A stretch of 64,000 nucleotides of DNA from JACKAQ01 sp965227145 (GCA_965227145.1 OZ245730.1:992001-1056000); one strand, 5' to 3'; counted from the stretch's first letter, positions 35,423 through 45,184 are shown. The notes: a model not told the origin generated them from the letters alone. Program-made: numbers and translations.

Positions 35423-35728
35423 ATGGAATTTAAGTATGGCCAGCAAAATGGAACGCTTAACGTTTCAATTATCGGTGCTGTTGACAATGAAAATGCTGAA
35501 GAATTGAAGTCGAAATTTCAGGATTTGATGCACAAAGATTTCGATTTGGCAGTTTTCGATTTCACATATGTGCCGTTTATTACCTCTTCGGGCATTGGCA
35601 AATTGCTGATTTTCTACAAAAATGTGGTTGCAAAAGGCAAAAAAATGCGCATCAAAGGCATTAATGAAAATCTGTTGGAACTGTTTAAATCGATAAAACT
35701 GGATCAGCTGTTTCCCATTGAAAAATAA
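35423..35728 (+). CDS. STAS-domain anti-sigma factor antagonist
   Basis: This 101-residue protein is a single STAS domain (SpoIIAA/RsbV type). The phosphorylatable Ser lies in PFITSSGIGKLL (S55 or S56). Such proteins bind and are phosphorylated by RsbW/SpoIIAB-like kinases. A good AAGGAG site stands before the ATG. The next gene, 12 bases away, encodes a receiver fused to exactly such an ATPase domain. Confidence 0.9.
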   Translation: MEFKYGQQNGTLNVSIIGAVDNENAEELKSKFQDLMHKDFDLAVFDFTYVPFITSSGIGKLLIFYKNVVAKGKKMRIKGINENLLELFKSIKLDQLFPIEK

Positions 35729-35740
35729 TAGTTTATAGCG

Positions 35741-36685
35741 ATGGAATATATTCAAAAACATATTCTTATCATCGATGATGAGCGGGAAGTTGTTGAAATT
35801 CTGGCTGAGTATTTTGAGGCGCAGGGTTACAAGGTTTCCAAAGCTTTTGAGGCAAAAGCCGGCATCGAGATGTTAGACAAAGTTCCTGATATATCATTGG
35901 TAATTAGTGATATTGGCATGCCGGGAATGTCTGGTCTGGATTTCCTCAAAATTGTGAGTGAAACGAAAGAAGAAATCCCGATTATCATGATTACCGGGTT
36001 GAAAACGCTGGAACATGTCATCACAGCTATTCGATATGGGGCGAAAGATTATATTATCAAGCCTTTTAAGCTGGATGAAGTGCGCAAAGTTGTGGAAAAA
36101 GTATTGCGGTATCGCATCAAATCTGAAAAGAAGGCGCGCATTCTGGAATTTGCTGATGCACTAAATGTCAGCTATACTTTTCCGACCAACAAAGCCGACC
36201 CCGGGGTAATCGCTTATCATCTTGCAAAATATCTGCTGAATTCCGGATTTTGTAATAAAGAGCAATTCAATCAATATCATGTCGCATTTCTCGAAACATT
36301 AATTAATGCCATTGAACATGGCAATCTGGAGCTGCCGTCTGCAATGAAGGGCAATGATTTCGATAAATTGATGATGTTCGAGGAATTGCGGGAAACCCGG
36401 TTAGCCGATACTAAATTCGGCGAACGTTTATTAAAAATCAATCTGGTATATAACGAACGTTGTTTTTCACTTACCATTGCAGATGAAGGCCCCGGTTTTG
36501 ATTGGAAAAGCTATATCCGGAACAATGAAAATGGTGAAGTTAATACAAAGCCCTATGGCAGAGGTTTTATGCTGATTCACCACATCATTGATGAGATATA
36601 TTTTAATGAGCAGGGTAATGCCATCACGTTGGTCAAATCGCGAAATAATCAACAGAATCTCACCTCCATGGCGCTGGTTTCCTGA
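35741..36685 (+). CDS. Response regulator with RsbW-like ATPase output
   Basis: The 314-residue protein has an N-terminal receiver (about 1-125, D57 in VISDIGMPG, Lys in YIIKPF) and a C-terminal HATPase_c of the anti-sigma kinase type (about 170-314) with ETLINAIEHGNLELP, IADEGPGFDW and GRGFMLIHHIID. In RsbW/SpoIIAB proteins this domain phosphorylates a STAS partner on Ser. The STAS gene is directly upstream. The receiver would therefore gate a partner-switch module. No sigma factor gene adjoins. Confidence 0.9.
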   Translation: MEYIQKHILIIDDEREVVEILAEYFEAQGYKVSKAFEAKAGIEMLDKVPDISLVISDIGMPGMSGLDFLKIVSETKEEIPIIMITGLKTLEHVITAIRYGAKDYIIKPFKLDEVRKVVEKVLRYRIKSEKKARILEFADALNVSYTFPTNKADPGVIAYHLAKYLLNSGFCNKEQFNQYHVAFLETLINAIEHGNLELPSAMKGNDFDKLMMFEELRETRLADTKFGERLLKINLVYNERCFSLTIADEGPGFDWKSYIRNNENGEVNTKPYGRGFMLIHHIIDEIYFNEQGNAITLVKSRNNQQNLTSMALVS

Positions 36686-36990
36686 AATTGAAAAATAATC
36701 GAATGGAATTGCCCGTTGAATAGTTTTCAATTCAACAATGCTTGCTAATTAATGCCGTTTCATGGAAAAGAATTTGTTTTAAATCCAATGTTTTTCTCGC
36801 TAAACAATTGTTTTTATTGCAGACCCGGGCTTGCAAATTTCTGAGAACTTTAAACACACCAATGAAATAGTGTGTTTAATAAAATGTTCGCATCTTAATT
36901 TTTTACAAATGTGACTTGACTCGAAATTTGCAATTATTTATTGTATTACTTTTGTTCTGCGACTATCTTATCGGCGTATCCGGAGAAAAT
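36686..36990 (+). other. Intergenic region with an inverted repeat
   Basis: No gene is seen in these 305 bases. TTAAACACAC at 36850-36859 and GTGTGTTTAA at 36870-36879 are perfect inverted copies with a ten-base spacer. They could be an operator of the next gene or a weak terminator of the previous one. Confidence 0.55.
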
Positions 36991-38058
36991 ATGGTTCCTT
37001 ATCGAATACTTGTTGTTGATGATGATTATGCCAGCCGACTAATGCTGAAAAAAGCACTTGAGCATGAACGGTATGATGTTACGCTTTGCAGCAATGGCTC
37101 CGACGCACTAAATTTGTTGAAAGAGAACAAATTTGATCTCGTGCTAACTGATTTGATAATGCAAGGCATTAGCGGAATCGAATTGCTCCGGGAAGTAAAA
37201 GATCTGGATAAAGACATCGCAACTATTTTGCTCACCGGACACGCATCCATTGAAACGGCAATTCAGGCTGTTCGGTTAGGCGCGAACGATTACATGCTCA
37301 AACCCATCAATCTCGAAGAATTGCAGATTCGTGTAAAACGTGCTTTCGAACGTGTTGAGCTGGAAAAACGGTTATACGAAGCGGAACGGAAATTAACTTT
37401 CCACGCCACAATTGCAACCACCAATCATGAAATCAACCAACCGCTAACGGTCATTATTTCTGCTATCGATATGATTAAAATGGAGTTACAGAAATATAAT
37501 ATCGATAACAAGCGGTTGACAAATTATCTCCAATTGATGCAAAAATCGTCCATGCGCATCGCCAACATCCTCAAAAAACTCCGGGAAATTAACCATCCCA
37601 AAATTCAGGATGTGCCATTGGGAATGAAAATGATCGAGATTCAGGACGAAGATGTTAGTATTTTTTCCAAACCGATGAAGAATCGCTATGTTTTGGTTAT
37701 CGAGGATGAAGAGAATTTGCGTCACATTCTAAAGGACGTGCTCACGCAGGATGCATTTAAAGTGATTGTTGCCAGAAATGCCCGGGAAGGATTGGCATTA
37801 TACAATAAAGAGCAGGGAATGATCGAAACGGTAATTCTCGATTTTAACTTACCCGATCAAAACGGGTTGGTAACATTCAACCAATTGAAAGAAATAAACC
37901 CCGTTGTTAAAGTTATCCTGACCTCCGGATTTGATGTTGATGAGTCCGTTGAACAAGCCCTTAACGACGGCGCGCTCCAGTTTGTCCGGAAGCCATTTAA
38001 CCGGCAGCAGATTTTGGAAGCCGTCAAAAAAGTCTATTCCTACCGGGTCAATTCCTAA
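36991..38058 (+). CDS. REC - DHp - REC signalling protein lacking a kinase ATPase domain
   Basis: This 355-residue protein has receiver 1 (about 1-120, D54, K104), a histidine phospho-acceptor helix pair (about 135-205) with the H-box NHEINQPL and H146, and receiver 2 (about 233-355, D284, K334). The HATPase domain that normally follows a DHp is missing. It could be a phosphorelay hub, taking phosphate onto H146 from a partner and passing it between the receivers. The frame also opens at TTG 36916, but ATG 36991 is preferred because it begins at the receiver. Confidence 0.85.
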   Translation: MVPYRILVVDDDYASRLMLKKALEHERYDVTLCSNGSDALNLLKENKFDLVLTDLIMQGISGIELLREVKDLDKDIATILLTGHASIETAIQAVRLGANDYMLKPINLEELQIRVKRAFERVELEKRLYEAERKLTFHATIATTNHEINQPLTVIISAIDMIKMELQKYNIDNKRLTNYLQLMQKSSMRIANILKKLREINHPKIQDVPLGMKMIEIQDEDVSIFSKPMKNRYVLVIEDEENLRHILKDVLTQDAFKVIVARNAREGLALYNKEQGMIETVILDFNLPDQNGLVTFNQLKEINPVVKVILTSGFDVDESVEQALNDGALQFVRKPFNRQQILEAVKKVYSYRVNS

Positions 38059-38075
38059 TCCAACCGTAAAAAATT

Positions 38076-38645
38076 ATGCTTCAAATTTTTCAAGACATTG
38101 ATGTGTATCTGTTTTTTTTAATCAATGTTAAACTCGCTAATGCTTTTCTTGATAAGCTAATGGTTGCAGTAACCCTCAAAGAAAACATGTACTTACCGGG
38201 CGGGTTGCTGTGGCTTTGGCTGATGATTGGCTGCGGCAAAAAAGGGCGTATTTTGGGAGTGTTGATAATTTTTGCAATTCTGCTTTCCGATCAAATATCC
38301 AGTTCCGTACTCAAACCCCTGACCGGTAGATTGCGCCCCTGCAAGTTTTTGGAAGGATTTCGGCTATTGGTGCACTGCGGTAGCAAATATGGATTTCCAT
38401 CGTCCCACGCAACAAATGTTGCGGCAATCGGAACGGTTTTCATCGGATTTTACAAAAAATGGGCACCTTTTTGGATTGTGTTGATTTTTTTGATCGGCAT
38501 ATCAAGAGTATTTGCCGGTGTCCATTTTCCGTTTGATGTCCTCGCCGGCTGGCTTTTAGGCATTGGTATCGGAATTCTTCTGTTGAAAGTATTGGCGCAG
38601 CTTCAACAAAAGTATCCGTTACTTCAGTTCTCGGAAAAGCTATAA
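38076..38645 (+). CDS. PAP2-family membrane phosphatase
   Basis: The 189-residue protein has about five membrane helices. The three phosphatase motifs are present: KPLTGRLRPC, PSSHATN, and SRVFAGVHFPFDV. Members hydrolyse lipid phosphates such as undecaprenyl diphosphate or phosphatidylglycerol phosphate at the membrane. Which substrate applies cannot be told. It follows the phosphorelay gene by 17 bases. Confidence 0.88.
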   Translation: MLQIFQDIDVYLFFLINVKLANAFLDKLMVAVTLKENMYLPGGLLWLWLMIGCGKKGRILGVLIIFAILLSDQISSSVLKPLTGRLRPCKFLEGFRLLVHCGSKYGFPSSHATNVAAIGTVFIGFYKKWAPFWIVLIFLIGISRVFAGVHFPFDVLAGWLLGIGIGILLLKVLAQLQQKYPLLQFSEKL

Positions 38646-38709
38646 ATCGTTGTTAATATTGTATTTGGGTAAGCACTGGAATATTCGGTTTCGGATCAAT
38701 CTGTCGGGA

Positions 38710-39174
38710 TCAGGCTATCTGGTTTTCCTTCGTTTCTACCGTTCGTTGCAGCCGCAAAATTGTTGTGTGATCTTTCTCTGTCAATCGGCGAACAAATTCC
38801 TGAAACGTGACATGACCTTCATTTTCGTGAACGCCGGTTCTCTTCCACAATTCCTCAGGCACATTGTATAGAAATTTGCTCAATTCACGTCGCTGATTGA
38901 TAAATGTTCGGCTGATTTCGTATAAAGAATATTTGCGATACGGTGTGTTTTCCTGAATGCGGTCGACATGAATCATCGGTAAATAGGGATGCTCTTCTTT
39001 CAATATTTTTTTGAGCCGCAAATCGACAACTTCGTCCTGAATTTCAGTGAGCGTTTGCAAAAAACGCGTTAAACGGTGCACAATTGTGCCTTCGATTTCA
39101 TGAACATTCTCCAACAGGCTGGAATATTGCCGTGAAGAATTTTCAACCATCTGTATGAGTTCTCTATTTTGCAT
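38710..39174 (-). CDS. DinB-like four-helix protein
   Basis: The 154-residue protein has the C-terminal pattern of the DinB/DfsB superfamily: FLYNVPEELWKRTGVHENEGHVTFQEF followed by a final helix with EKDHTTIL. The family fold is a four-helix bundle with a His metal site. The usual final HxxxH is reduced here, so enzymatic function is uncertain. It is a lone minus-strand gene between plus-strand units. The role is unknown. Confidence 0.6.
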   Translation of the reverse strand: MQNRELIQMVENSSRQYSSLLENVHEIEGTIVHRLTRFLQTLTEIQDEVVDLRLKKILKEEHPYLPMIHVDRIQENTPYRKYSLYEISRTFINQRRELSKFLYNVPEELWKRTGVHENEGHVTFQEFVRRLTEKDHTTILRLQRTVETKENQIA

Positions 39175-39328
39175 AACTTTTCGTTTTTTGGTGTTCCTGG
39201 ATTAATTTTGAATTTGATAATTCTATCGTTAAATTTATTGAAGATAATCAATAAATCGCGACAAATGAGGTGACCATTATCACAGAAAATGTGGAATATT
39301 TGGTCGATAGAATGGTTAGGAGAAAGCT

Positions 39329-40570
39329 TTGAACACAGCAAATTTGGAAACAGTAATTCAACGGATTGCGTCACTCGAACCAGAGATGATTCAATTTCAA
39401 CAAAAAATCACCGCAATCCCGGCGCTCAGCCCCGTTAACGATGGCAATGGCGAGTGGGATAAGGCAATGTTCATCAAGGATTTTTTGGCGCAACGTGGTG
39501 TAACGGATATTTTGCAAATCGATGCACCGGATGAACGCGCAAAAAATGGCGTCCGACCCAATTTAATTGCCAGAATAAAAGGTCAATCATCTGCGAAAAC
39601 GATCTGGTTGATGGGGCATATGGATGTGGTGCCGGCAGGCGATTTGAGCAAATGGGATAACGATCCATGGGATGCTGTGGTGAAAGACGGCAAAATTTTC
39701 GGGAGAGGTACAGAAGACAATCAACAAGGTGTAACCAGTAGTATTTTTACACTGTTAGCGTTTCTGGATACGGGCGTTCAGCCGGCATTCGATTTGGCAG
39801 TGATCATCGCTGCTGACGAAGAAACCGGCTCCGAATTTGGGTTGGACTATCTGATGGAGCAGCACAAAGACTTATTCCGCACCGAAGATATTATTATTGT
39901 TCCGGACGCCGGCGAGCCAGACAGCCGAATGATCGAAGTGGCTGAAAAATCCATTGTGTGGTTCCGGTTTCGGATAAAAGGCATCCAGTGCCATGCCAGT
40001 TTGCCGGCGCAGGGGAACAACGCGTTCCGTGCGGGAGCACATCTCGTAACGCGATTGGAGCAATTATACGACATTTTTGATGCGCAAAATGCTGTGTTTA
40101 ATCCGCCGGTCAGCACGTTTGAGCCCACAAAAAAGGAAGCAAATGTGCCAAACGTAAACACAATTCCCGGTGAAGACGTGTTTCATTTGGATTGCCGGTT
40201 GCTACCGGACTATTCGATAGATGAACTTTTTGTTGCGGTTCAAAATATTTGCAACGGCGTTGAAAACGATTTCGATGTGCAAATTGAAATCGATACAACC
40301 CAGTCTGCTGAGGCTGCTCCGCCAACACCCAATGATGCGGAAGTCGTTAAAAAACTTCAGGTTGCGATCAAAAATATATACAATGTTGATGCTGTTCCAA
40401 TGGGTATCGGCGGCGGAACTGTGGCCGCGACATTCCGGCGGGAGGGATTGCCCGCAGCCGTTTGGTCAACTTTAGCGGATGTTTGCCATCAGCCCAACGA
40501 ATATTGTGTGATCGAATTTATGGTGAACGATGCAAAAGTGTTCGCGCATGTGTGTTTGCAAGCCGATTGA
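39329..40570 (+). CDS. M20-family metallopeptidase
   Basis: The 413-residue protein starts at TTG 39329 behind AGGAGA. Zinc-site residues are in GHMDVVPAG, GRGTEDNQQG, AADEETGSE and the late ADVCHQPNEY. A dimerisation domain lies in the middle. Members (DapE, ArgE, CNDP-like dipeptidases) cut amide bonds of small peptides or acylated amino acids. The large size and the GRGTEDNQQG motif fit a dipeptidase or aminoacylase, but the substrate is not clear. It has no signal peptide. Confidence 0.85.
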   Translation: MNTANLETVIQRIASLEPEMIQFQQKITAIPALSPVNDGNGEWDKAMFIKDFLAQRGVTDILQIDAPDERAKNGVRPNLIARIKGQSSAKTIWLMGHMDVVPAGDLSKWDNDPWDAVVKDGKIFGRGTEDNQQGVTSSIFTLLAFLDTGVQPAFDLAVIIAADEETGSEFGLDYLMEQHKDLFRTEDIIIVPDAGEPDSRMIEVAEKSIVWFRFRIKGIQCHASLPAQGNNAFRAGAHLVTRLEQLYDIFDAQNAVFNPPVSTFEPTKKEANVPNVNTIPGEDVFHLDCRLLPDYSIDELFVAVQNICNGVENDFDVQIEIDTTQSAEAAPPTPNDAEVVKKLQVAIKNIYNVDAVPMGIGGGTVAATFRREGLPAAVWSTLADVCHQPNEYCVIEFMVNDAKVFAHVCLQAD

Positions 40571-40777
40571 TTGCCGGTTGAGCTCCGGTCAAAAAATCGA
40601 ATGGTAATTTTCAATATTCACATCGCATCAAATTGATAATATTCAATTTAAAATGGATACTTTTGTGGGATTTATGGTTTGCGAAAAGATCACATTTGTG
40701 TATATTAACGGGTGGCAGATGAGTTGATATGTCATTGAAAAAATTGTAGTTGTCTCACCAGGGATAGAGGTCAGAGA

Positions 40778-42799
40778 ATGAAGAAGCGCAGTATTTTCTG
40801 CATGTTGGGAATCATTGGATGGTTAATGGCCGGTTGCGCCACAACGGTTCCGTACAATAGCCAACCTGCAAATTCAACCCAACCTCAAACGTCTCATGTG
40901 GACACCGGGGAATCGGTGCCCAATACGCCGCTGGCACTTCATGCGACCATCAAAAACAGCGCCGATGCAATAATTGAAGCGTATTTATCGCAACAATATG
41001 AGCAGTCGAAATATGAATTTGAAACGCTGATCCGGACAATGGACCCGCTTCCGCTGGATAGCCGGGCGGCAAAAATCAACCATCTGGACAGGTATTACCC
41101 TCCCATCGACCAATCCCTCACCTTTGCAATTATCGATGACGATTTGCGTTGGCGAAATGTGCAACCGGTTAAACCGGTGGAACTCCCGCCGCCAGCCGCT
41201 GCAGCCGATTGGGAAAAAGCGGAAATGCCGGACAAGTTATTTGCCGATAACCCCTCTGGTGCAGATCGCGCATCTCTCGTTATTCCAGGATCTAAAAGCG
41301 GTTTTTATTTTGAGAAAGGGTTGCACAAATTTATCCAGCAGGAAATCCGCGAAGTTGCCATCCACATGGGTGAGCCGGAAAATTTTAAATTACCCGATGA
41401 TTTTGTGAAAGAAATCGAATATTATATTCGCCGGTTTCAAAATGAGCCGTACTATCGCAAATTTTTTACGGAAACCCTCAGCCGTTCGAGAAAATACATC
41501 CCCGCTCTGCGCGACATTTTTCTGGAAAAAGGATTCCCGGAAGAAATTATGTATCTGGCATTTATCGAATCGGGATTTAATCCGGTAGCATACAGCCGTT
41601 CGCATGCGGCGGGATTGTTCCAGTTTATCAAATCCACCGGAACGCAATACGGCTTGAAAATCAATCGTTCGGTTGATGAACGGTATTCGCCATACAAATC
41701 TGCGGTTGCCTGCCGGGAATACATGCACGATTTGTTGTTGGAATTGGGCAGTTTTACGATGGCGCTCAGTTCGTACAATTCCGGTGCCGGCAAAACCCGT
41801 CAGGCTTTGCGAAAATTGGATAGTTTTCGTGATCGCAGTTTTTGGGCTCTCCGCGAAAAAACCAACGTGCTGAAACACGAAACGAGGGAATACATCCCCC
41901 AGATTTTTGCCGTAATCGTGATGGCAAAACCGGGTAATCCGCTGCAATTCGGTTTTGATGATGTGCCGTTTCCGCGCAATTATGATACTGTAATTGTGCC
42001 TTCGCAGGTGAATCTGGAAAGCGTTGCCAGAAGTGCCGGCATAAACCTGCGGGAGTTGCTGGTGTTGAACCCGGATCTGGCAGAAAACGCCACACAAACC
42101 CCCAGACGCGTGCTCGATTATCCGCTGTTTGTGCCACGCGGAACAAAAAATGCGGTGGATAACGCCGTTAGCCGTCAGGCGAGCAGCAAAATATCCTATT
42201 CGGGCAGTAACGGTTCCTCCGGCGGTTCCGGTTCGCAAACCTATCACAGGGTGCAAAAAGGCGAATCGCTGTGGCTGATCGCCCGGAAATACCGGGTTAC
42301 TGTCAACCAGTTAAAGCAGTGGAACGGACTGAGCGGCAATACGATTTCGTACGGAAAGAAACTGGTTGTTTATCCGGGCAGTACCGGCGCGACAGCTGCT
42401 TCCCCGCAACGCACCGAGCGGGCAGCAGCCAAAACGCCGCAATCGGCTGTTTCCGGTTCAAATGTTTTGGTTCAGCAAAATATTTCCCGTGGCGAAAGCT
42501 TTAATTATGCCGTCACTGCCGGAAATAATCTCGGCGAAATTGCCGGTGTTTTTGGTGTGTCCGTATCCCAATTGAAAAGTTGGAACAACATTCGGTCGAA
42601 CACAATTCGTGTCGGGCAACGGCTGAGAATTGTTGCGCAAACGGGCATCCGGTATTATCAATATCGGGTGCAATCTGGTGATACCGTTAGCGAAATTGCC
42701 AGCCGTTTCAACGCACGGGACAGCATTATTCGCTTTGCCAATGGCAAAAGCAACAATTTGGTAACTGTCGGTGAAGTGCTGAAAATATTCAGTTTCTGA
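40778..42799 (+). CDS. mltD: MltD-like lytic transglycosylase with LysM repeats
   Basis: This 673-residue lipoprotein has a lipobox ending in C20 (WLMAGC). An SLT domain (about 245-390) carries the catalytic E264 in FIESGFNP, plus SHAAGLFQFIKSTG and SSYNSGAGK. At least two clear LysM domains and a third at the C terminus follow (YHRVQKGESLWLIARKY, FNYAVTAGNNLGEIA, YYQYRVQSGDTVSEIA). The enzyme cuts murein glycan in the periplasm at sites bound by LysM. It is convergent with the next gene, leaving three bases between the stops. Confidence 0.92.
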   Translation: MKKRSIFCMLGIIGWLMAGCATTVPYNSQPANSTQPQTSHVDTGESVPNTPLALHATIKNSADAIIEAYLSQQYEQSKYEFETLIRTMDPLPLDSRAAKINHLDRYYPPIDQSLTFAIIDDDLRWRNVQPVKPVELPPPAAAADWEKAEMPDKLFADNPSGADRASLVIPGSKSGFYFEKGLHKFIQQEIREVAIHMGEPENFKLPDDFVKEIEYYIRRFQNEPYYRKFFTETLSRSRKYIPALRDIFLEKGFPEEIMYLAFIESGFNPVAYSRSHAAGLFQFIKSTGTQYGLKINRSVDERYSPYKSAVACREYMHDLLLELGSFTMALSSYNSGAGKTRQALRKLDSFRDRSFWALREKTNVLKHETREYIPQIFAVIVMAKPGNPLQFGFDDVPFPRNYDTVIVPSQVNLESVARSAGINLRELLVLNPDLAENATQTPRRVLDYPLFVPRGTKNAVDNAVSRQASSKISYSGSNGSSGGSGSQTYHRVQKGESLWLIARKYRVTVNQLKQWNGLSGNTISYGKKLVVYPGSTGATAASPQRTERAAAKTPQSAVSGSNVLVQQNISRGESFNYAVTAGNNLGEIAGVFGVSVSQLKSWNNIRSNTIRVGQRLRIVAQTGIRYYQYRVQSGDTVSEIASRFNARDSIIRFANGKSNNLVTVGEVLKIFSF

Positions 42800-42801
42800 A
42801 A

Positions 42802-43224
42802 TTATTTTTCAGGCGAATCAGTGAGCGCCAGCGCTTCACGAATAACTCCCGGCAGCCGCATTGGGCGCCCCGCCGCATTAATTACCGTCCACGTAACATC
42901 TGCTTCTGCAACCAACTGTTCGTCAGATTCCCGGAAAATTTCCTGATGAAATGTGCAGGTCACCCGGCTGAACGATGCCACGGTGGTGCAAATTCGCAGC
43001 ATTTCGTTAATTTTCGCGGGCGAACGATAAGTGATTTCCACCCGCCGCAGAACAATCGAAATACCTTCTTCTTTTAATTTTGGCAGCGACAATCCCGCTT
43101 CAATCAACAGTTCACCACGGGCATATTCGAGATAATTAAGGTAGGTTGCGTTGTTCGCGTGTCCGTAAAAATCACATTCGTAACCGCGAACTTTGTGATA
43201 GGCGTTAAATACAGTTTTCTGCAA
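42802..43224 (-). CDS. YbgC/FadM-type acyl-CoA thioesterase
   Basis: The 140-residue hotdog-fold protein starts at a TTG preceded by TGGAG. The active-site motif YECDFYGHANNATYLNYLEYAR holds D18 and H22. Members hydrolyse acyl-CoA in the cytoplasm; the exact chain length is not visible. It stands alone, opposite to the transglycosylase. Confidence 0.85.
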   Translation of the reverse strand: MQKTVFNAYHKVRGYECDFYGHANNATYLNYLEYARGELLIEAGLSLPKLKEEGISIVLRRVEITYRSPAKINEMLRICTTVASFSRVTCTFHQEIFRESDEQLVAEADVTWTVINAAGRPMRLPGVIREALALTDSPEK

Positions 43225-43529
43225 TGCGACTCCATCTTACTATAGATTTTTTAAATCCACGAATGTTGCGCTTTCGCAGATTCTCCGTCCGCAAATTTCT
43301 TAAATTAGATAAAAATAACGATCCGGCACTGTGCAAAGTTTGATCAATTTTGCCGTCCCGGTTCAATTTAAAAAAACAGGACATTTTCTCCAAACAGGTA
43401 ATCATGTATAATTATTTCTCAAATATCTGGATTTTTTTGTTGTTTGCGGAGCTGCTGATCGGCGCAGCGGGATTGGTATGGATTTTGTGGAAACAACGCA
43501 TAGTTAAACAAAAAATGGAGTTTGGAACG
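43225..43529 (+). other. Region upstream of the beta-helix protein, with an open frame
   Basis: No separate gene is certain. The frame of the next gene stays open back to 43350, and from ATG 43404 it would encode a hydrophobic helix (FSNIWIFLLFAELLIGAAGL) before the signal peptide. This could be a longer N terminus or a small membrane peptide. Confidence 0.4.
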
Positions 43530-45179
43530 ATGCGTTTTTTATGGATTTTATTGATGTTAACCACATTTTTTCTCTACTCATCCCAGGCTGCGGAAATTTA
43601 TGTGGATGATGTTGCCAGCAATGGCAACGGTACGTTGAACAGCCCGTTCAACAGCATTTCATCGGCGTTGAACGCCGCTAATCCCGGCGATATTATTCGG
43701 GTGTTGCCGGGCAATTACGCCCAGAAAATTACCAGCCAAATCAGCGGAACGTCCGGTTCGCCAATTACGATACGGGCGCATGACCCGGGAAACCGGCCGG
43801 TATTTTCAATTTCTGGAACGGTGATGGAAATTTCGCATGACAACATCGTAATTGACGGTATTGTGCTGGATGCGCAATTTTCCGGCAACGATATCGTGAG
43901 AATTGACAACTCGGATAATCTGACGATCCGCAACAGCGAAATTCGCAATGCCACCAAAGATGGCGTCGATATGGAGCAATCGAACAACGTGCTCATCGAA
44001 AACACAAAAATTCACCACTGTTTGGCTGGCACAATTAACAGCCAGCAGGATGCGCACGGCATCGTTGCGGTAACGTCCACCAATATTACAATTAGTGACT
44101 GCGAAATTTATTACGTTTCCGGCGATTGTTTTCAGGCTGACCCGAGTCGCGGAACGCCGGTTTGGGACAACGTGCTCATCGAAAACAGCAAGCTGTGGAC
44201 CGGTCCGCTGCCCGCTGATGCCGCAGGTTGGAACGCCGGCGAAATTCCCGGCGAAAACGCCATCGATACCAAAGTGAACGGCAGCTCAGGGAACGCTAAC
44301 TACCGGGCAAAATTGACGTTACGGCATGTTGAAGCATTTGGGTTTGTGCCGGGTTATATCAGCAATCGCGCGGCGTTCAATATAAAGGAAAAAGTGGATT
44401 GTTTTATGGATGGCGTAACCGCGCACAACAACGAGATCGGTTTCCGGTTGCGGGGACCGGGCAGTAACGGCGGTGCGCATATCACCATAATCAACAGTAT
44501 CGCGTATGATAACGAGACAACTTTCCGAACGGAAGATGATCTGGAAAAGTTGCTGATTTACAACAGCACTTTCGATATCGGTACCGGCAATCGCTATTTC
44601 CAGAATGCCGGTGGCGGATATGATCCGGCGGGATTCGATTTGCGAAATTCGCTGTTTCTCGGCACAAAACCGGATGATGCGTCGCAGCCGTCCAATCTTT
44701 CTGCGAATGCTTCTTTTTTTGTCAACCGTTCGTCAAACGATTACCGGCTGAGCGGCAGCAGTCCCGCTATCGATGCCGGGGAAACCATCGCAATTGTGAC
44801 CCACGATTTTGCGGGAAATTCGCGAACGGCGGGGCAATATGATGTCGGCGCATTCGAAGGCAATCCTGCCACCGGACTCGATGACGATGCCGCGCCGCTG
44901 GAAGGCTTCCGGCTGCAGCAAAATTACCCGAATCCCTTCAATCCGGAAACGACCATCGAATTTACAATGGCATCCGCCGGACGCGTCACGCTGGAAATTT
45001 TTGATGTTCTCGGGCGAAAAGTGCGCACGCTGGTTTCCGATTTTCTGCCATCCGGCAGCTACTCCCAACGCTGGAACGGGCGAAATGATGTTGGTGATCT
45101 GGTGGAAAGCGGTGTTTACGTGTATCGTTTGCAGGCTGGCAATTTTAGCCGCATTCGCAAAATGCAATTGATTCAATAA
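43530..45179 (+). CDS. Exported beta-helix surface protein with sorting tail
   Basis: This 549-residue protein starts at ATG 43530 with GGAG in front and a clear signal peptide (MRFLWILLMLTTFF to SSQAA). Repeats such as NLTIRNSEIRNATKDGVDMEQ and VLIENTKIHHC form a right-handed parallel beta-helix (DUF1565/pectate-lyase-like). The last 85 residues are an FlgD-like/Por-tail module with YPNPFNPETTIEF, LEIFDVLGRKVRTL and GVYVYRLQ. Such tails mark proteins for a type IX-like route in FCB bacteria. It may bind or cut polysaccharide; no catalytic site is seen. Confidence 0.8.
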   Translation: MRFLWILLMLTTFFLYSSQAAEIYVDDVASNGNGTLNSPFNSISSALNAANPGDIIRVLPGNYAQKITSQISGTSGSPITIRAHDPGNRPVFSISGTVMEISHDNIVIDGIVLDAQFSGNDIVRIDNSDNLTIRNSEIRNATKDGVDMEQSNNVLIENTKIHHCLAGTINSQQDAHGIVAVTSTNITISDCEIYYVSGDCFQADPSRGTPVWDNVLIENSKLWTGPLPADAAGWNAGEIPGENAIDTKVNGSSGNANYRAKLTLRHVEAFGFVPGYISNRAAFNIKEKVDCFMDGVTAHNNEIGFRLRGPGSNGGAHITIINSIAYDNETTFRTEDDLEKLLIYNSTFDIGTGNRYFQNAGGGYDPAGFDLRNSLFLGTKPDDASQPSNLSANASFFVNRSSNDYRLSGSSPAIDAGETIAIVTHDFAGNSRTAGQYDVGAFEGNPATGLDDDAAPLEGFRLQQNYPNPFNPETTIEFTMASAGRVTLEIFDVLGRKVRTLVSDFLPSGSYSQRWNGRNDVGDLVESGVYVYRLQAGNFSRIRKMQLIQ

Positions 45180-45184
45180 AAAAA

